Below are positions 52,601-59,971 of a DNA stretch of 64,000 nucleotides, one piece after another. The stretch is taken from assembly GCA_039555135.1 (NCBI GenBank), contig CP114179.1, forward strand, positions 4,402,001 through 4,466,000, written 5' to 3'. The stretch comes from Phycisphaeraceae bacterium D3-23 (GTDB lineage Bacteria > Planctomycetota > Phycisphaerae > Phycisphaerales > Phycisphaeraceae). Each line of letters opens with the position of its first letter. Within the stretch, counting starts at the first letter, position 1. The position numbers and the translations under genes were made by a program. Below the pieces are notes generated by a model. The model did no database searches, had not been told where the DNA came from, and saw only the letters and a program-made list of their open reading frames with translations.

Positions 52601-54322
52601 CAGGAACACCTGCGCATCGTCGAGCTGCACTACAACCCCACCGGCCCGACGCCGGCCGAGCAGCTGGCCGGCTTCACCGACGGCGACCAGTTCGAGTTCA
52701 TCGAGCTCATCAACACGTCGGCCACGCAGACGCTCGACCTCGCCGGCGTGTCGATCGACACCGGGCTCGGCGACGCCTTGTTCGTCGGCACCTCGACCAC
52801 CCTCGCCAGCGCGACGTTCAACGGCGGGCAGGGCGGGTTCACGTTCGGCGAAAACACGTTCAACAACACCGGCGAGTCCGGCGTCGCGTCGGGCCTGCAG
52901 GATGTCACCGGCGGCAACGGCGGCGGCGGGGCATTACGCGTCGACCTCGCGTCGGCCGACGGCGGGCCGGACCACGGCCCGTCCTCGGGCGCGTTTTCAC
53001 GCTCATTTACAGTCGATTCGGCCGGGCCCGTCACACTCAGCTTCGACTTCCGCTTCCTCTACGACGGCGGGTTCGAGGCCTCGGAAATCGGCCAGGCCAT
53101 CGCCGAGCTCGACGGCGTCCGCCTGGGCAGCGACGTCGACGGGTCGCTCAAGTCCTACACCGGCGACGGCAACAACGGCCCGGCCAGCGACACCGGCTGG
53201 CAGAACTTCAGCATCACGCTCGACCTCGACGCCGGGGTCCACACCCTGTCGCTGGGCGCGTACTACCTCCGCTCCACCTTCGACGACGAAGGCGTCACCG
53301 CCTGGTTCGACAACCTCGCCGTCACCGCCGCCGGCCCCGTCCCCCTCGCGCCCGGACAACGCGCACTGCTCGTCGCCGACCTCGCCGCGTTCACCCAGCG
53401 CTACGGCCAGCAGGTCGTCGACAGCGTCGACGCCATCGCCCAGTACACCGGCAACCTCGCCAACGGCGGCGAATCACTCAAGCTCAACGACGCCAACGGC
53501 TCCACCATCCTCGACTTCGCCTACGAAGACGGCACCGGCCCCGGCGAAGCCGACTGGCCCACCTCCCCCGACGGCGACGGCCCCTCCCTCGTCGTCAACG
53601 ACACCGAGGCCGACTACAGCGACGGCAACAACTGGCGCGCATCGCTCACTAACCACGGCACACCCGGCAGCGACGAAGCCGCCGGCGTCCTGGGCGATAT
53701 CACCGGCGACGGATTCGTCGGCGCGGCCGACCTCGACGCGCTCCTCGCGCTCTGGGGCGACGCCGCAGCATCAAGCCCCGAAGCCGCCAACGCCGACCTC
53801 GACAACTCCGGCACCGTCGGCAGCGGCGACCTCAACATCGTCATCAACAACTTCGGCAACGGCACAACACCCAACAACCCCACCAGCAACGGTAACATCG
53901 TCGACGACAACGATAACGATAACGTGGGCAACGACACCCCCGGAAACCCCGGTAGCAGCGCCGACGCCGACGCCGACGCAGGCAACAACAACGGCGCAGG
54001 CAACGAAACCCCCTTCCCCAGCCAACGCCCCCGCCCCGACCAGCCTACGCCCCAACCCGAACCCCAACCCGAACCCGCCACGCCCCCGGCCACCCCACCC
54101 GCCACACGCCACGCCAACGCCAACGCGGCCGACAGACCCAACGCCAACATCCACGCCAACGCCAACACCCCCCTCACCCCCGCCCAACAGCAAGCCGCCA
54201 ACGCCCAACGCACCCCCAGCGTCCTCGACCTCGTCAAACCCAAACCCACCGACCAGACGCCCCAGCCCGCCGCCGCGACCCCCCCACCCAAACCCCGCTT
54301 CAACGCCATGGCACTACGCTAA
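49652..54322 (+). CDS. CotH kinase-like, lamin-tail and dockerin-like secreted giant (LEPR-XLL protein)
   Basis: The product has 1,556 residues. The N-terminus carries the planctomycete LEPR-XLL signal (LESLEPRLLFTA, residues 28-39). A lamin-tail domain follows (ITEFLASNDTVLDDEDGNSSDWIEIYN), then a second strand-rich region, a CotH kinase-like domain (about residues 510-790; RASVYYNGRFYDNIFVRQRG, LWRIFPWDLDFTFN) and two more lamin-tail segments (EYIQVINPNAFAVDLTGWTV; QFEFIELINTSATQTLDLAGV). An EF-hand-like dockerin pair follows (GDITGDGFVGAADLDALLALWG). The last ~150 residues are low complexity (DNDNDN, PQPEPQPEP, NANAN) without a PEP-CTERM tail. CotH proteins are Ser/protein kinases in spores; here a surface role is inferred. 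Confidence 0.9.
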   Translation: MFFSAPSQRSAYAARRRPATPSGQPVPLESLEPRLLFTAVPIITEFLASNDTVLDDEDGNSSDWIEIYNAGDTALDLDGWHLTDDADELTHWTFPAVSVAPGEYLVVFASNKDRADADGTELHTNFALSAGGEYLALVEADGTTIAYEYAPEYPAQNTDVSYGIAVDRDETVLIEEGADARYIVPTGPIAGWNTVGFNDSGWTLGPTGIGYENSPADYDALIESTVPQGTTSTYLRQTFNVADPSAIDELELRVRYDDGFVAYLNGTLVMSQNAPGSPVYNSAATGNHDDGEAVDFVGFDISAFTGALQTGTNVLAIQALNRPSNSDMLIEARLLAIEVGEEAVQGFMTTPTPGTANIITGPIIESVTQDPPQPTASQSLVIEAAVSENAGNGIDRVDLYYRVNFGSESFLQIFDNGLGSDAAAGDGIFTGVISSGLYAAGDMVRWYVTAEDTLGTVSRAPTFVDQDGNNQSAEYFGTVVADPGLGTTLPVFQWFTQDESASHNRNGTRASVYYNGRFYDNIFVRQRGGFTNAAVSQKFDFNKGEKLYISEELGSVGEINLNGNGADSSFLRQPMGFGAFAAAGNASSASFTTYMSLNGSFDRVGIWVEQPDEDYLERHGYDPDGDLYKFVQRGNLNPGLSDTTQGIEKKTNDENDLSSAEHLVAGLALPSEAERQAFIRDFLDIPQIINYLAARTLIQGADDVRKNFYLYVDNTPDGDGLWRIFPWDLDFTFNIPGGHDNQDSERTEHPFFGVEEFPTADGANQWNVMYDVLLETTEIQEMYLRRVRTLMDELYNGASGGATWFANYVNTNFPDIDPHLGSGATNGKNGLLSDIEDRRDELYVTYSNNIPGYSVVIPGAQPANPALSIGTIEHTPFGDQDQEYIQVINPNAFAVDLTGWTVEGAITHTFAPGTVVAAGATLYITPSSSAFRARATGPSGGQGLFVQQWDSGHLSSFGETVTIKRANGTTAASKAYVGDPSPEQEHLRIVELHYNPTGPTPAEQLAGFTDGDQFEFIELINTSATQTLDLAGVSIDTGLGDALFVGTSTTLASATFNGGQGGFTFGENTFNNTGESGVASGLQDVTGGNGGGGALRVDLASADGGPDHGPSSGAFSRSFTVDSAGPVTLSFDFRFLYDGGFEASEIGQAIAELDGVRLGSDVDGSLKSYTGDGNNGPASDTGWQNFSITLDLDAGVHTLSLGAYYLRSTFDDEGVTAWFDNLAVTAAGPVPLAPGQRALLVADLAAFTQRYGQQVVDSVDAIAQYTGNLANGGESLKLNDANGSTILDFAYEDGTGPGEADWPTSPDGDGPSLVVNDTEADYSDGNNWRASLTNHGTPGSDEAAGVLGDITGDGFVGAADLDALLALWGDAAASSPEAANADLDNSGTVGSGDLNIVINNFGNGTTPNNPTSNGNIVDDNDNDNVGNDTPGNPGSSADADADAGNNNGAGNETPFPSQRPRPDQPTPQPEPQPEPATPPATPPATRHANANAADRPNANIHANANTPLTPAQQQAANAQRTPSVLDLVKPKPTDQTPQPAAATPPPKPRFNAMALR

Positions 54323-54441
54323 GCCTCAAGGTCCCTACACCAAAACGCACAACCCACCCAACCCAACCCGAGGCGGGGGGGCTTAAGAGTATGCGTGTTG
54401 ATTGGATCGCACAGATCAAAGAATGGGAAGTGATCCGCTTG
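54323..54441. other. Convergent gap, C-rich
   Basis: These 119 bases lie between the ends of the CotH gene and the kinase gene. They are rich in CCCAACCC motifs on the plus strand and contain a G7 run near 54375-54381. No gene and no perfect terminator hairpin were found. Confidence 0.4.
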
Positions 54442-57408
54442 CTATTCCGCGCCTTCACTAATCGCGCGGAACTCGGCTTCGCGTTCCGGCTTGCCCCATG
54501 TGGCGTAGAGATCAGCAGTGAACATGGCGGTGCGTCTGCGGTTTGCGCCGCCGGGCTCGTCGATGAGCATCTCGTAACTCGTAAGCAGGTGTTCTTCGGC
54601 AAGCTCGAACTGTTCGTCGGCCATCGCGTATCGGCCTGCGTTGCGGTGGAGCTGCGCGATGACGGGGTCGGGCAGGGTCTCTGCCGCGTTTTCGATGCAC
54701 GCCTCACCGATATCCAACGCCTCGGTGTTGCGGCCTAACTCGAACAGGGTCATGGCATAGTTGTTGGCCTGAATAATCGTCTTGGGGTGCGTCTGGCCCA
54801 GAGTGGCCTCTAAGCGTTCGAGGCCGAGCTTGAGCAGCGGCAGGGCTTCGTCGCTGCGTTCGACGTTGCTCAGCGCGACGGCGTAGTTCTGCTCGGCCTG
54901 CCAGACAAGGGGGTGCGCCGAGCCGAGCTGCGCACGTGCGCCCTCGTAGGCGGCCTGTGCGACGGCGACGCCCTCGTCGTGCCGCCCGGCGTAGCCAAGC
55001 TGGACCGCGTAGTTGTTCATCGCCAGGAACGTGTCGATGTGGTCCGGGCCGAAGTGTTCGCGCCGTAGCTCGACGACACGGCCAGAGAGTTCGCAGGCCG
55101 CGTCGGCGCGCCCCAGCGACATCAGTGTCGTGGCGTGGGCCATCATCAGCGACATCGTGGTCGTGTGGCCTTCCCCCAGTGCTTCGGTGACGAGTGGGAC
55201 TGTTTCGCCGTAGATCGCCTCGGCCTCGTCATATCGGCCCAGGGATTCGAGTACGCCCGCCAAGTTAGATCGCGCAATCGCGCGGTCCTGGACCGACACG
55301 CCCGGGTCGGCCTCGCGGTGCTTGACGACGGTCCTGAGCAGCGACTCGGCGCTTTCGTAGTCGTCCTGTTCGATCAGGAATCCGCTGTAGTTGTTCATGT
55401 AGGTGAGCGTCAGGGTGTGCGTGGGGCCGAGCGCATCCTGCGCGGTGTCGATGGTTTCGATGAACTGCGCGTCGGCCTGTCGGTAGAGACCGCGGTGGCT
55501 GTAGAGCGCGGCCTGCATCATCTGCAGATGCAGCACGGCGTCGTTGCCCTTGCCCAAGGCCTCGATCGCGACGGGCAGCCGATCCGCCAGGAGTTCATCG
55601 AGCGCGTCAAAATCCCCGCTCTCCTCGTAGACGCTGGCGAGGTGATTCACGGCGAGGTAGGTGTCATAGGCATGGGGGCCGAGGGTCTGTTCGTAGAGCG
55701 TGATCGCGTTTTGGAGGATGGGCTGGGCCTTGTCGTAATCGCCGACGGCGAAGTAGACCCAGCCGAGGGTGGTATAGATCTCTGCGCGGGTCTGCGGCTG
55801 GTCGGCGAAGGCGGTTTCGACCTGCCCGATGTAGTAGTCGATGGTTTCGAGGAGTGTGACATTGCGGCCCAGCTCATCGGGGTCGGCGGCGCCAAGCATG
55901 TCGTTCATGAACCGGTTGATGGCCTGGGCACGTTGTTGTTCTTCGACGGCCTTGTCGCGCTCGATAGCGGTTTCGGCGCGGGCGGCTTGAGCTTCCTGCT
56001 CCCGGTCACGGGCCAAGTTGCGCTGCGCAAGGGCTTCCTCGGTGGCGGACTGCGCGATGTTGCGTTGGTCGAGCGCGTCGGCGGTGGCGTCCTGGGCGAT
56101 GGAGCGCTGCGCTTGCGCCTCGTCGCGGGCGGCGACGGCGTCTTTGCGTTGCGATTCGGCGCGGAGGAAGCCGACGCTGGCGAGGATGGTCGCGCCGAGG
56201 AGGAGCAGGACGAAGGCAACGGCGGCAATGAGCGGGCCGCGGTGACGCTGCGCGAATTTCGTGAGCAGGTAGCGCGTTGTCGGCGGGCGGGCCGCGATGG
56301 GGTCGTTGGCGAGGTAGCGTCGCAGGTCGGCGGCGAGCTCGGAGGCCGAGCCGTAGCGGCGTGCGGGGTCGTGCTCCATCGCGGTGGCGATGATGGTCTG
56401 GAGGTCGCTGTCGTAGCCGACGCCGAGGTGGATCGTGCGTTCTTCACTGATGCGCTGGAGCGCGACGGGCAGGGGCTGGTTCTTGACATCGACGGGCGGC
56501 TTACCCATGACGATCTCGTAAAGCATGACGCCCATCGCGTAGACATCCGCGCGGGCGTCGGCGGCGGAGGCGTTGCCCTTGACCTGCTCGGGGCTCATGT
56601 AGGCGAGCGTGCCGAGGATCGCGCCGGTCGCGGTGTGGCTGGTAAAGTCGATGGAGTTTTCGTCGGCGAGGCGGGCGATGCCGAAGTCCAGGACCTTGGG
56701 CTCGCCGTCGCGGTCGACGAGGATGTTCGCGGGCTTGAGGTCGCGGTGGATGATGGCCTGCTGGTGTGCGGCGTGGACGGCGTCGGCGACCTTGATCATC
56801 AGCGTAAGCTTGTCGTCGAGGTTGTCTGCCTTGTTGCGGGCGTAGTCGGTGAGGGAGCTTCCGTCGACGTACTCCATGACGAGGTAGGGGAGCTTGGAGC
56901 CCTCGGCGGGTCGGTAGACGCCGGCGTCGTAGATCTGCGCGATGTTGGGGTGCTTGAGCCGGCCCAGCGCGGTGACCTCGCGGCCAAAGCGCATGCGGGT
57001 GGAGTCGGCGACGCTGCCGGGTCGGAGGACCTTGAGCGCGACGGTGCGCGCGCGGGGCGTTCCTGTTTGGCGGCGTAGACCGCGCCCCATACCGCCTTCG
57101 GCGATGAGACGTTCGACGGTGTAGCCGCCGATGACCTTATTGATGAGGGCGTAGGGGTCGGGCCCGTCGTTGCCGACGTAGGCGTCGAGGCCCGGGTGGA
57201 GCTGCGCGGTCGAGCTCGAGGCGGCGCGGAGCATGGCGGTGGCCTGCTCGATGAGTTCGGTGTCGGCTCCGAGGGCCTTGGACAGGGCGTCGGGCCAGCG
57301 GTCGGGTTCGAGGTCCATCGCGTCGGCGACGGCGTCCTTGAGCAGGACCCAGGTCGGGTCGGCCGAGGGGGCGGGCGGGGGTGTTGCGGGTGGGTCGGTA
57401 GGGGGCAT
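54442..57408 (-). CDS. Membrane Ser/Thr protein kinase with coiled coil and TPR sensor region (P-loop garbled)
   Basis: This is a Hanks-type kinase of 988 residues. The kinase domain occupies about residues 93-360: YLVMEYVDGSSL, the catalytic HRDLKPANILVD, KVLDFGIARL and GTLAYMSPEQVKG. A membrane helix lies near 393-415 (GPLIAAVAFVLLLLGATIL), an Ala/Gln/Glu coiled coil runs to ~500, and about ten TPRs extend to the C-terminus. It follows the ECF sigma gene by 42 bases, a pairing common in Planctomycetes. The glycine loop reads EGGMGRGLRRQTGTPRARTVALKV; two nearby insertions (G in a G4 run, CG in a (CG)4 run) seem to have scrambled a canonical EGGMGAVYAAKQERPARTVALKV. Confidence 0.88.
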   Translation of the reverse strand: MPPTDPPATPPPAPSADPTWVLLKDAVADAMDLEPDRWPDALSKALGADTELIEQATAMLRAASSSTAQLHPGLDAYVGNDGPDPYALINKVIGGYTVERLIAEGGMGRGLRRQTGTPRARTVALKVLRPGSVADSTRMRFGREVTALGRLKHPNIAQIYDAGVYRPAEGSKLPYLVMEYVDGSSLTDYARNKADNLDDKLTLMIKVADAVHAAHQQAIIHRDLKPANILVDRDGEPKVLDFGIARLADENSIDFTSHTATGAILGTLAYMSPEQVKGNASAADARADVYAMGVMLYEIVMGKPPVDVKNQPLPVALQRISEERTIHLGVGYDSDLQTIIATAMEHDPARRYGSASELAADLRRYLANDPIAARPPTTRYLLTKFAQRHRGPLIAAVAFVLLLLGATILASVGFLRAESQRKDAVAARDEAQAQRSIAQDATADALDQRNIAQSATEEALAQRNLARDREQEAQAARAETAIERDKAVEEQQRAQAINRFMNDMLGAADPDELGRNVTLLETIDYYIGQVETAFADQPQTRAEIYTTLGWVYFAVGDYDKAQPILQNAITLYEQTLGPHAYDTYLAVNHLASVYEESGDFDALDELLADRLPVAIEALGKGNDAVLHLQMMQAALYSHRGLYRQADAQFIETIDTAQDALGPTHTLTLTYMNNYSGFLIEQDDYESAESLLRTVVKHREADPGVSVQDRAIARSNLAGVLESLGRYDEAEAIYGETVPLVTEALGEGHTTTMSLMMAHATTLMSLGRADAACELSGRVVELRREHFGPDHIDTFLAMNNYAVQLGYAGRHDEGVAVAQAAYEGARAQLGSAHPLVWQAEQNYAVALSNVERSDEALPLLKLGLERLEATLGQTHPKTIIQANNYAMTLFELGRNTEALDIGEACIENAAETLPDPVIAQLHRNAGRYAMADEQFELAEEHLLTSYEMLIDEPGGANRRRTAMFTADLYATWGKPEREAEFRAISEGAE
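57046..57054 (-). other. (CG)4C tract with surplus unit in the kinase glycine-loop region
   Basis: On the minus strand CGCGCGCGC, 30 bases downstream of a G4 run at 57085-57088 (minus strand), restores the frame lost there. Deleting one G and one CG gives the canonical GxGxxGxVYxAKQ...VALK motif with no net frame change. Confidence 0.7.
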
Positions 57409-57450
57409 GGGCGGCCGATCCGTGGCGGGGTAGGGGGCAGGCGTAGACGT

Positions 57451-58077
57451 CTACTCCCCTATGCGTTGAATGAGCCAGCCGCGGGCCACCGACCATTCTC
57501 TTTTGACGGTCCGGGGCGAGACCTCCATCGCCGCGGCCGTCTCCTCGACCGAGAGCCCGGCGAAGTAGCGGAGCATGACGACCTCATGCATCCGGGGGTC
57601 CTGTTTCTTGAGTTCGTCCAGCGCTTCATCCAAGGCGAAGACCGTGTCGGAGGGCACATCGGCCGCGAGGTCCAGGTCGTCCATCGAGACCCGGCCGCGG
57701 TCCCCGCCGCGCTTCAAAGCCCCCTTTTCACGTGCTTTTTCGATGAGGATCCGCCGCATAGACTCGGCGGCGGCAGCGAAGAAGTGCCGCGGGTTGGCCC
57801 AGGCGACCTCAGGGTCCTTCATGAGCCGAAGGTACACCTCGTGGACCAAGGCTGTGGGCTGGAGAGTCTGACCCACACGCTCGTGTCGCATACGGTTTTG
57901 TGCGAGTCCGCGTAGCTGGTCGTAGACCACGCCGAACAGCGTTGGGGTGCCGCCACCTTGCTCGTCGCCGGCTTCGCCTTGAGCCGTGAAACCGCTCTGG
58001 GCATTGAGACCCGCTGAGGGCTTGTCGTCGGCTGGGCCTTCGGATTGGGGGGCGTCGTCTGGGCCCATAGATGCCAT
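57451..58077 (-). CDS. ECF sigma factor (sigma-70 family, TIGR02999-like)
   Basis: This is an RNA polymerase sigma factor of about 208 residues. Region 2 is recognisable as LFGVVYDQLRGLAQNRMRHERVGQTLQPTALVHEVYLRLM, region 2.4 by HFFAAAAESMRRILIEKARE, and region 4 by HEVVMLRYFAGLSVEETAAAMEVSPRTVKREWSVARGWL. It belongs to the ECF type that Planctomycetes pair with Ser/Thr kinases; there is no anti-sigma gene nearby, so kinase phosphorylation is the likely control. The start at 58077 (or 58068) is preferred; the frame is open to 58248 through implausible sequence. The first ~60 residues are disordered. Confidence 0.88.
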   Translation of the reverse strand: MASMGPDDAPQSEGPADDKPSAGLNAQSGFTAQGEAGDEQGGGTPTLFGVVYDQLRGLAQNRMRHERVGQTLQPTALVHEVYLRLMKDPEVAWANPRHFFAAAAESMRRILIEKAREKGALKRGGDRGRVSMDDLDLAADVPSDTVFALDEALDELKKQDPRMHEVVMLRYFAGLSVEETAAAMEVSPRTVKREWSVARGWLIQRIGE

Positions 58078-58192
58078 GTCTGTAGGGTAGATGCTCCCTC
58101 CTATTCTGACACAGAACCTCGGCTTGGGCCAGTGCGGACGGCTAGGGCGATCCCTAGTGGCGATTTTCTTATGTAACAGGTCCGATTTCGGG

Positions 58193-58245
58193 TATAGTAC
58201 TTTTGAAGGAGGACGCCGAGCGCTGCCCGCAGCGCTCGGCGTTTT
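58193..58245 (+). terminator. Strong intrinsic terminator directly behind a -10-like element
   Basis: CGCCGAGCGCTG (58214-58225) pairs perfectly with CAGCGCTCGGCG (58230-58241) around CCCG and is followed by TTTT (58242-58245). Just upstream are TATAGT (58193-58198) and GAAGGAGG (58205-58212). A transcript from that -10 would be about 40 bases. It could be an attenuator in the leader of the thioesterase gene or a tiny RNA. Confidence 0.6.
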
Positions 58246-58300
58246 CATTTGCGGTGCCCGTGATTCGCCTGACTGCCGTGCCCTGCGTTACCTTGTCTGG

Positions 58301-58702
58301 ATGCCTCAAGCCGATCCACGACCGACGCGTACCATCGTGCCGATCCGAGTGCGCTACTGCGAGTGTGACCCGATGCGGGTCGCGCATCATGCGTCATACC
58401 CGGTGTGGATGGAGATCGCGCGGACAGAACTGATGCGTGAGCAGGGGGCCTGCTACCGCGACTGCGAGTCGGCAGGCGTTTTCTTCGTCGTCGCACGCAT
58501 GAATCTGAGGTACCGCAAGCCGGCGAAGTACGACGACACGATCGAGGTCGTGGTGATATGCCTGCCGTGCGCCGGGGTGAAGGTCGAGCACCGGTACGAG
58601 ATCAAGCGCGGCGACGAACTGCTCGCGACGGCGGAGACGACCCTGGTCTGTGTTGATGCGACGGGCAAGGCGGTGCCGGTGCCTTCGGGGCTGCTGCCGT
58701 GA
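58301..58702 (+). CDS. Acyl-CoA thioesterase (YbgC/4-hydroxybenzoyl-CoA thioesterase-like hotdog fold)
   Basis: This is a hotdog-fold thioesterase of about 133 residues, the usual size, hydrolysing acyl-CoA or acyl-ACP. The signature is RVRYCECDPMRVAHHASYPVWMEIARTELMRE, matching VRYxExDxxGxVxHxxYxxxxExAR with the catalytic Asp. The end PAKYDDTIEV and EIKRGDELLATAETTLVCVD are also typical. The ATG at 58301 is used because the upstream part of the frame (from 58091) covers the intergenic hairpin. The physiological acyl group is not known. It starts 55 bases after the terminator-like hairpin. Confidence 0.87.
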   Translation: MPQADPRPTRTIVPIRVRYCECDPMRVAHHASYPVWMEIARTELMREQGACYRDCESAGVFFVVARMNLRYRKPAKYDDTIEVVVICLPCAGVKVEHRYEIKRGDELLATAETTLVCVDATGKAVPVPSGLLP

Positions 58703-58963
58703 AGACTAGAGTTGACGGGTTGGCAATAGCTGCGTCGTTGCGCTACGCAGTTGTATTGCGCTAATCCATACAGATGGCTGATTGGATCTGCCCAGCGCTC
58801 CACCGTCCCAGCCGTTACACAACGCACCGAGCCGATAGTTTCGGGCTCTGCATGGGTGGCGTGCGCGAAGTCCGGCCCATAACCCGCCGACTCCCTGACT
58901 TACCGGCCGACACTTCCGTGCCGCCGGCGCGGCCGCGATATCCGTGCGGCCCGGAGGTCAGGC
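58703..58963. other. Intergenic region
   Basis: No gene is seen in these 261 bases. A small imperfect palindrome (CTGCGT/ACGCAG) lies about 30 bases after the thioesterase stop, and CGGAGG just before 58964 serves as the next Shine-Dalgarno. Confidence 0.4.
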
Positions 58964-59851
58964 ATGTCAGCTTCATTGGGTTGGTTCATCGGGACGGCGG
59001 TCATGCTGCCGTTGATGTGGTGGGCGGGGGTCCGCGTCGGCCGGGTCACGGACCCGACTCGGCGCGGCGTGTACATTGCGGGGGTCATGGGCTTGCTGTT
59101 CCTGTGGTGCTGGCTGATCCGAAACCCTTCGGTCGCGGTGGAGGTCTTGCCGCTGTCGATGCTTGCGCGGATCGAGGGCATCGGTGCCGCGCCGCTGTTT
59201 ATCTTCGTCGTCGGCGTCGCGTGGGCGCTGGGCCACCTCAAACGCCAACGCGCGATCGTCGCTGTTGCGCTCGTGATGGGCGCGGGCTACTTCGTGCAGG
59301 GCGGCTGGTGGATGCTGCAGCAGACCCCCGCCGGCGCGTTCGCCATGGAGAGCCACGGCCCGTCGATGGATGTCCTCCAGAGCCAGGACTACTCCTGCGT
59401 CCCCGCCGCGTGCGCGACGTCGCTCCGGCTGCTCGGCGTCGAGACCGACGAGGGCGAGATGGCCCGACTCACCGAGACCCGCCCCGGCAGCGGCGCCACG
59501 CTCATCCGCGCGATGCACGGCCTCGAAAAACGTCTCGCCCACGAAGGCCTCCAGCCACAGCTCATCGAGCCCAGCTACGACCAACTCATGGCCCTGCCCA
59601 CACCCGTACTCACGCCGCTGCAGTACGAGGCCGCCCAACTCCACATGGTGTCGATCTTGAACGTCATCCCCGAGGGCGTCTATGTCGCCGACCCGGCCGT
59701 GGGCATTGAGTTCATCCCCCGCGCCCGCTTCGAGGAGATCTACCGCAAACAGGCCATCGCCTTCGAGTACACCGAACAGACACCCCCCGCAGCAGTCGTG
59801 CAGGCACGCACCTCATGGCTTCGTACCTCGGCCCACCCGACCGGCTGGTAG
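58964..59851 (+). CDS. Membrane-anchored C39-like peptidase domain protein
   Basis: This protein of 295 residues has an N-terminal half of four hydrophobic segments (WFIGTAVMLPLMWWAGV, GVYIAGVMGLLFLWCWLI, GAAPLFIFVVGVAWALG, AIVAVALVMGAGYF) and a C-terminal domain like a C39-type papain-fold peptidase. QSQDYSCVPAACATSLRLLG carries the candidate catalytic Cys near residue 145, LHMVSILNV the His near 227, and VADPAVGIEFIPRARFEEIY the Asp. C39 domains cut double-Gly leaders in bacteriocin exporters, but many stand-alone members have no known substrate; no leader peptide or ABC exporter partner is adjacent. GGAGG precedes the start. Confidence 0.8.
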   Translation: MSASLGWFIGTAVMLPLMWWAGVRVGRVTDPTRRGVYIAGVMGLLFLWCWLIRNPSVAVEVLPLSMLARIEGIGAAPLFIFVVGVAWALGHLKRQRAIVAVALVMGAGYFVQGGWWMLQQTPAGAFAMESHGPSMDVLQSQDYSCVPAACATSLRLLGVETDEGEMARLTETRPGSGATLIRAMHGLEKRLAHEGLQPQLIEPSYDQLMALPTPVLTPLQYEAAQLHMVSILNVIPEGVYVADPAVGIEFIPRARFEEIYRKQAIAFEYTEQTPPAAVVQARTSWLRTSAHPTGW

Positions 59852-59861
59852 CGGATCGGGG

Positions 59862-59889
59862 TTGACAACGCCCAAAGCCATGACATACT
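59862..59889 (+). promoter_or_regulatory. Promoter for the aromatic leader peptide and DAHP synthase
   Basis: A perfect -35 TTGACA (59862-59867) is followed after 16 bases by CATACT (59884-59889). The predicted start of transcription, about 7 bases further on, is at or next to the leader ATG at 59897. The leader may therefore be translated from a leaderless transcript. Confidence 0.6.
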
Positions 59890-59896
59890 TGCCCTG

Positions 59897-59971
59897 ATGC
59901 ATCGCCCCGACAGCTTCTATTTTGACGCGTTCTGGTTTGCCCGGCTACAAGCCGAGTCAGGGACCGTCTAA
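59897..59971 (+). CDS. Aromatic amino acid leader peptide of DAHP synthase (putative)
   Basis: This is a 24-codon ORF whose product contains six aromatic residues within eight positions: FYFDAFWF at residues 7-14, covering Phe, Tyr and Trp. Such a composition is typical of attenuation leader peptides, where ribosome stalling at aromatic codons decides between an antiterminator and a terminator. It lies between a TTGACA promoter and a GGGG-T7 terminator-like signal, directly ahead of the enzyme for the first step of aromatic synthesis. There is no convincing Shine-Dalgarno, and the predicted transcription start coincides with the ATG. That this peptide controls attenuation is inference. Confidence 0.7.
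   Translation: MHRPDSFYFDAFWFARLQAESGTV

Noticed and set aside
52521-54386. Second-frame ORF of 621 codons inside the CotH gene
   Set aside because: Its Pro/Ser/Thr/Ala/Arg composition is typical of an offset frame in GC-rich DNA, and the real frame has domains and repeats.
55135-57078. Plus-strand ORF of 647 codons across the Ser/Thr kinase gene
   Set aside because: It is the shadow of the kinase coding strand; the product is Gly/Val/Arg-rich without domains.
59879-59896. ATG at 59879 as the leader peptide start
   Set aside because: It gives a five-codon peptide (MTYLP) that ends immediately, and it lies within the promoter; the ATG at 59897 gives the aromatic-rich ORF.
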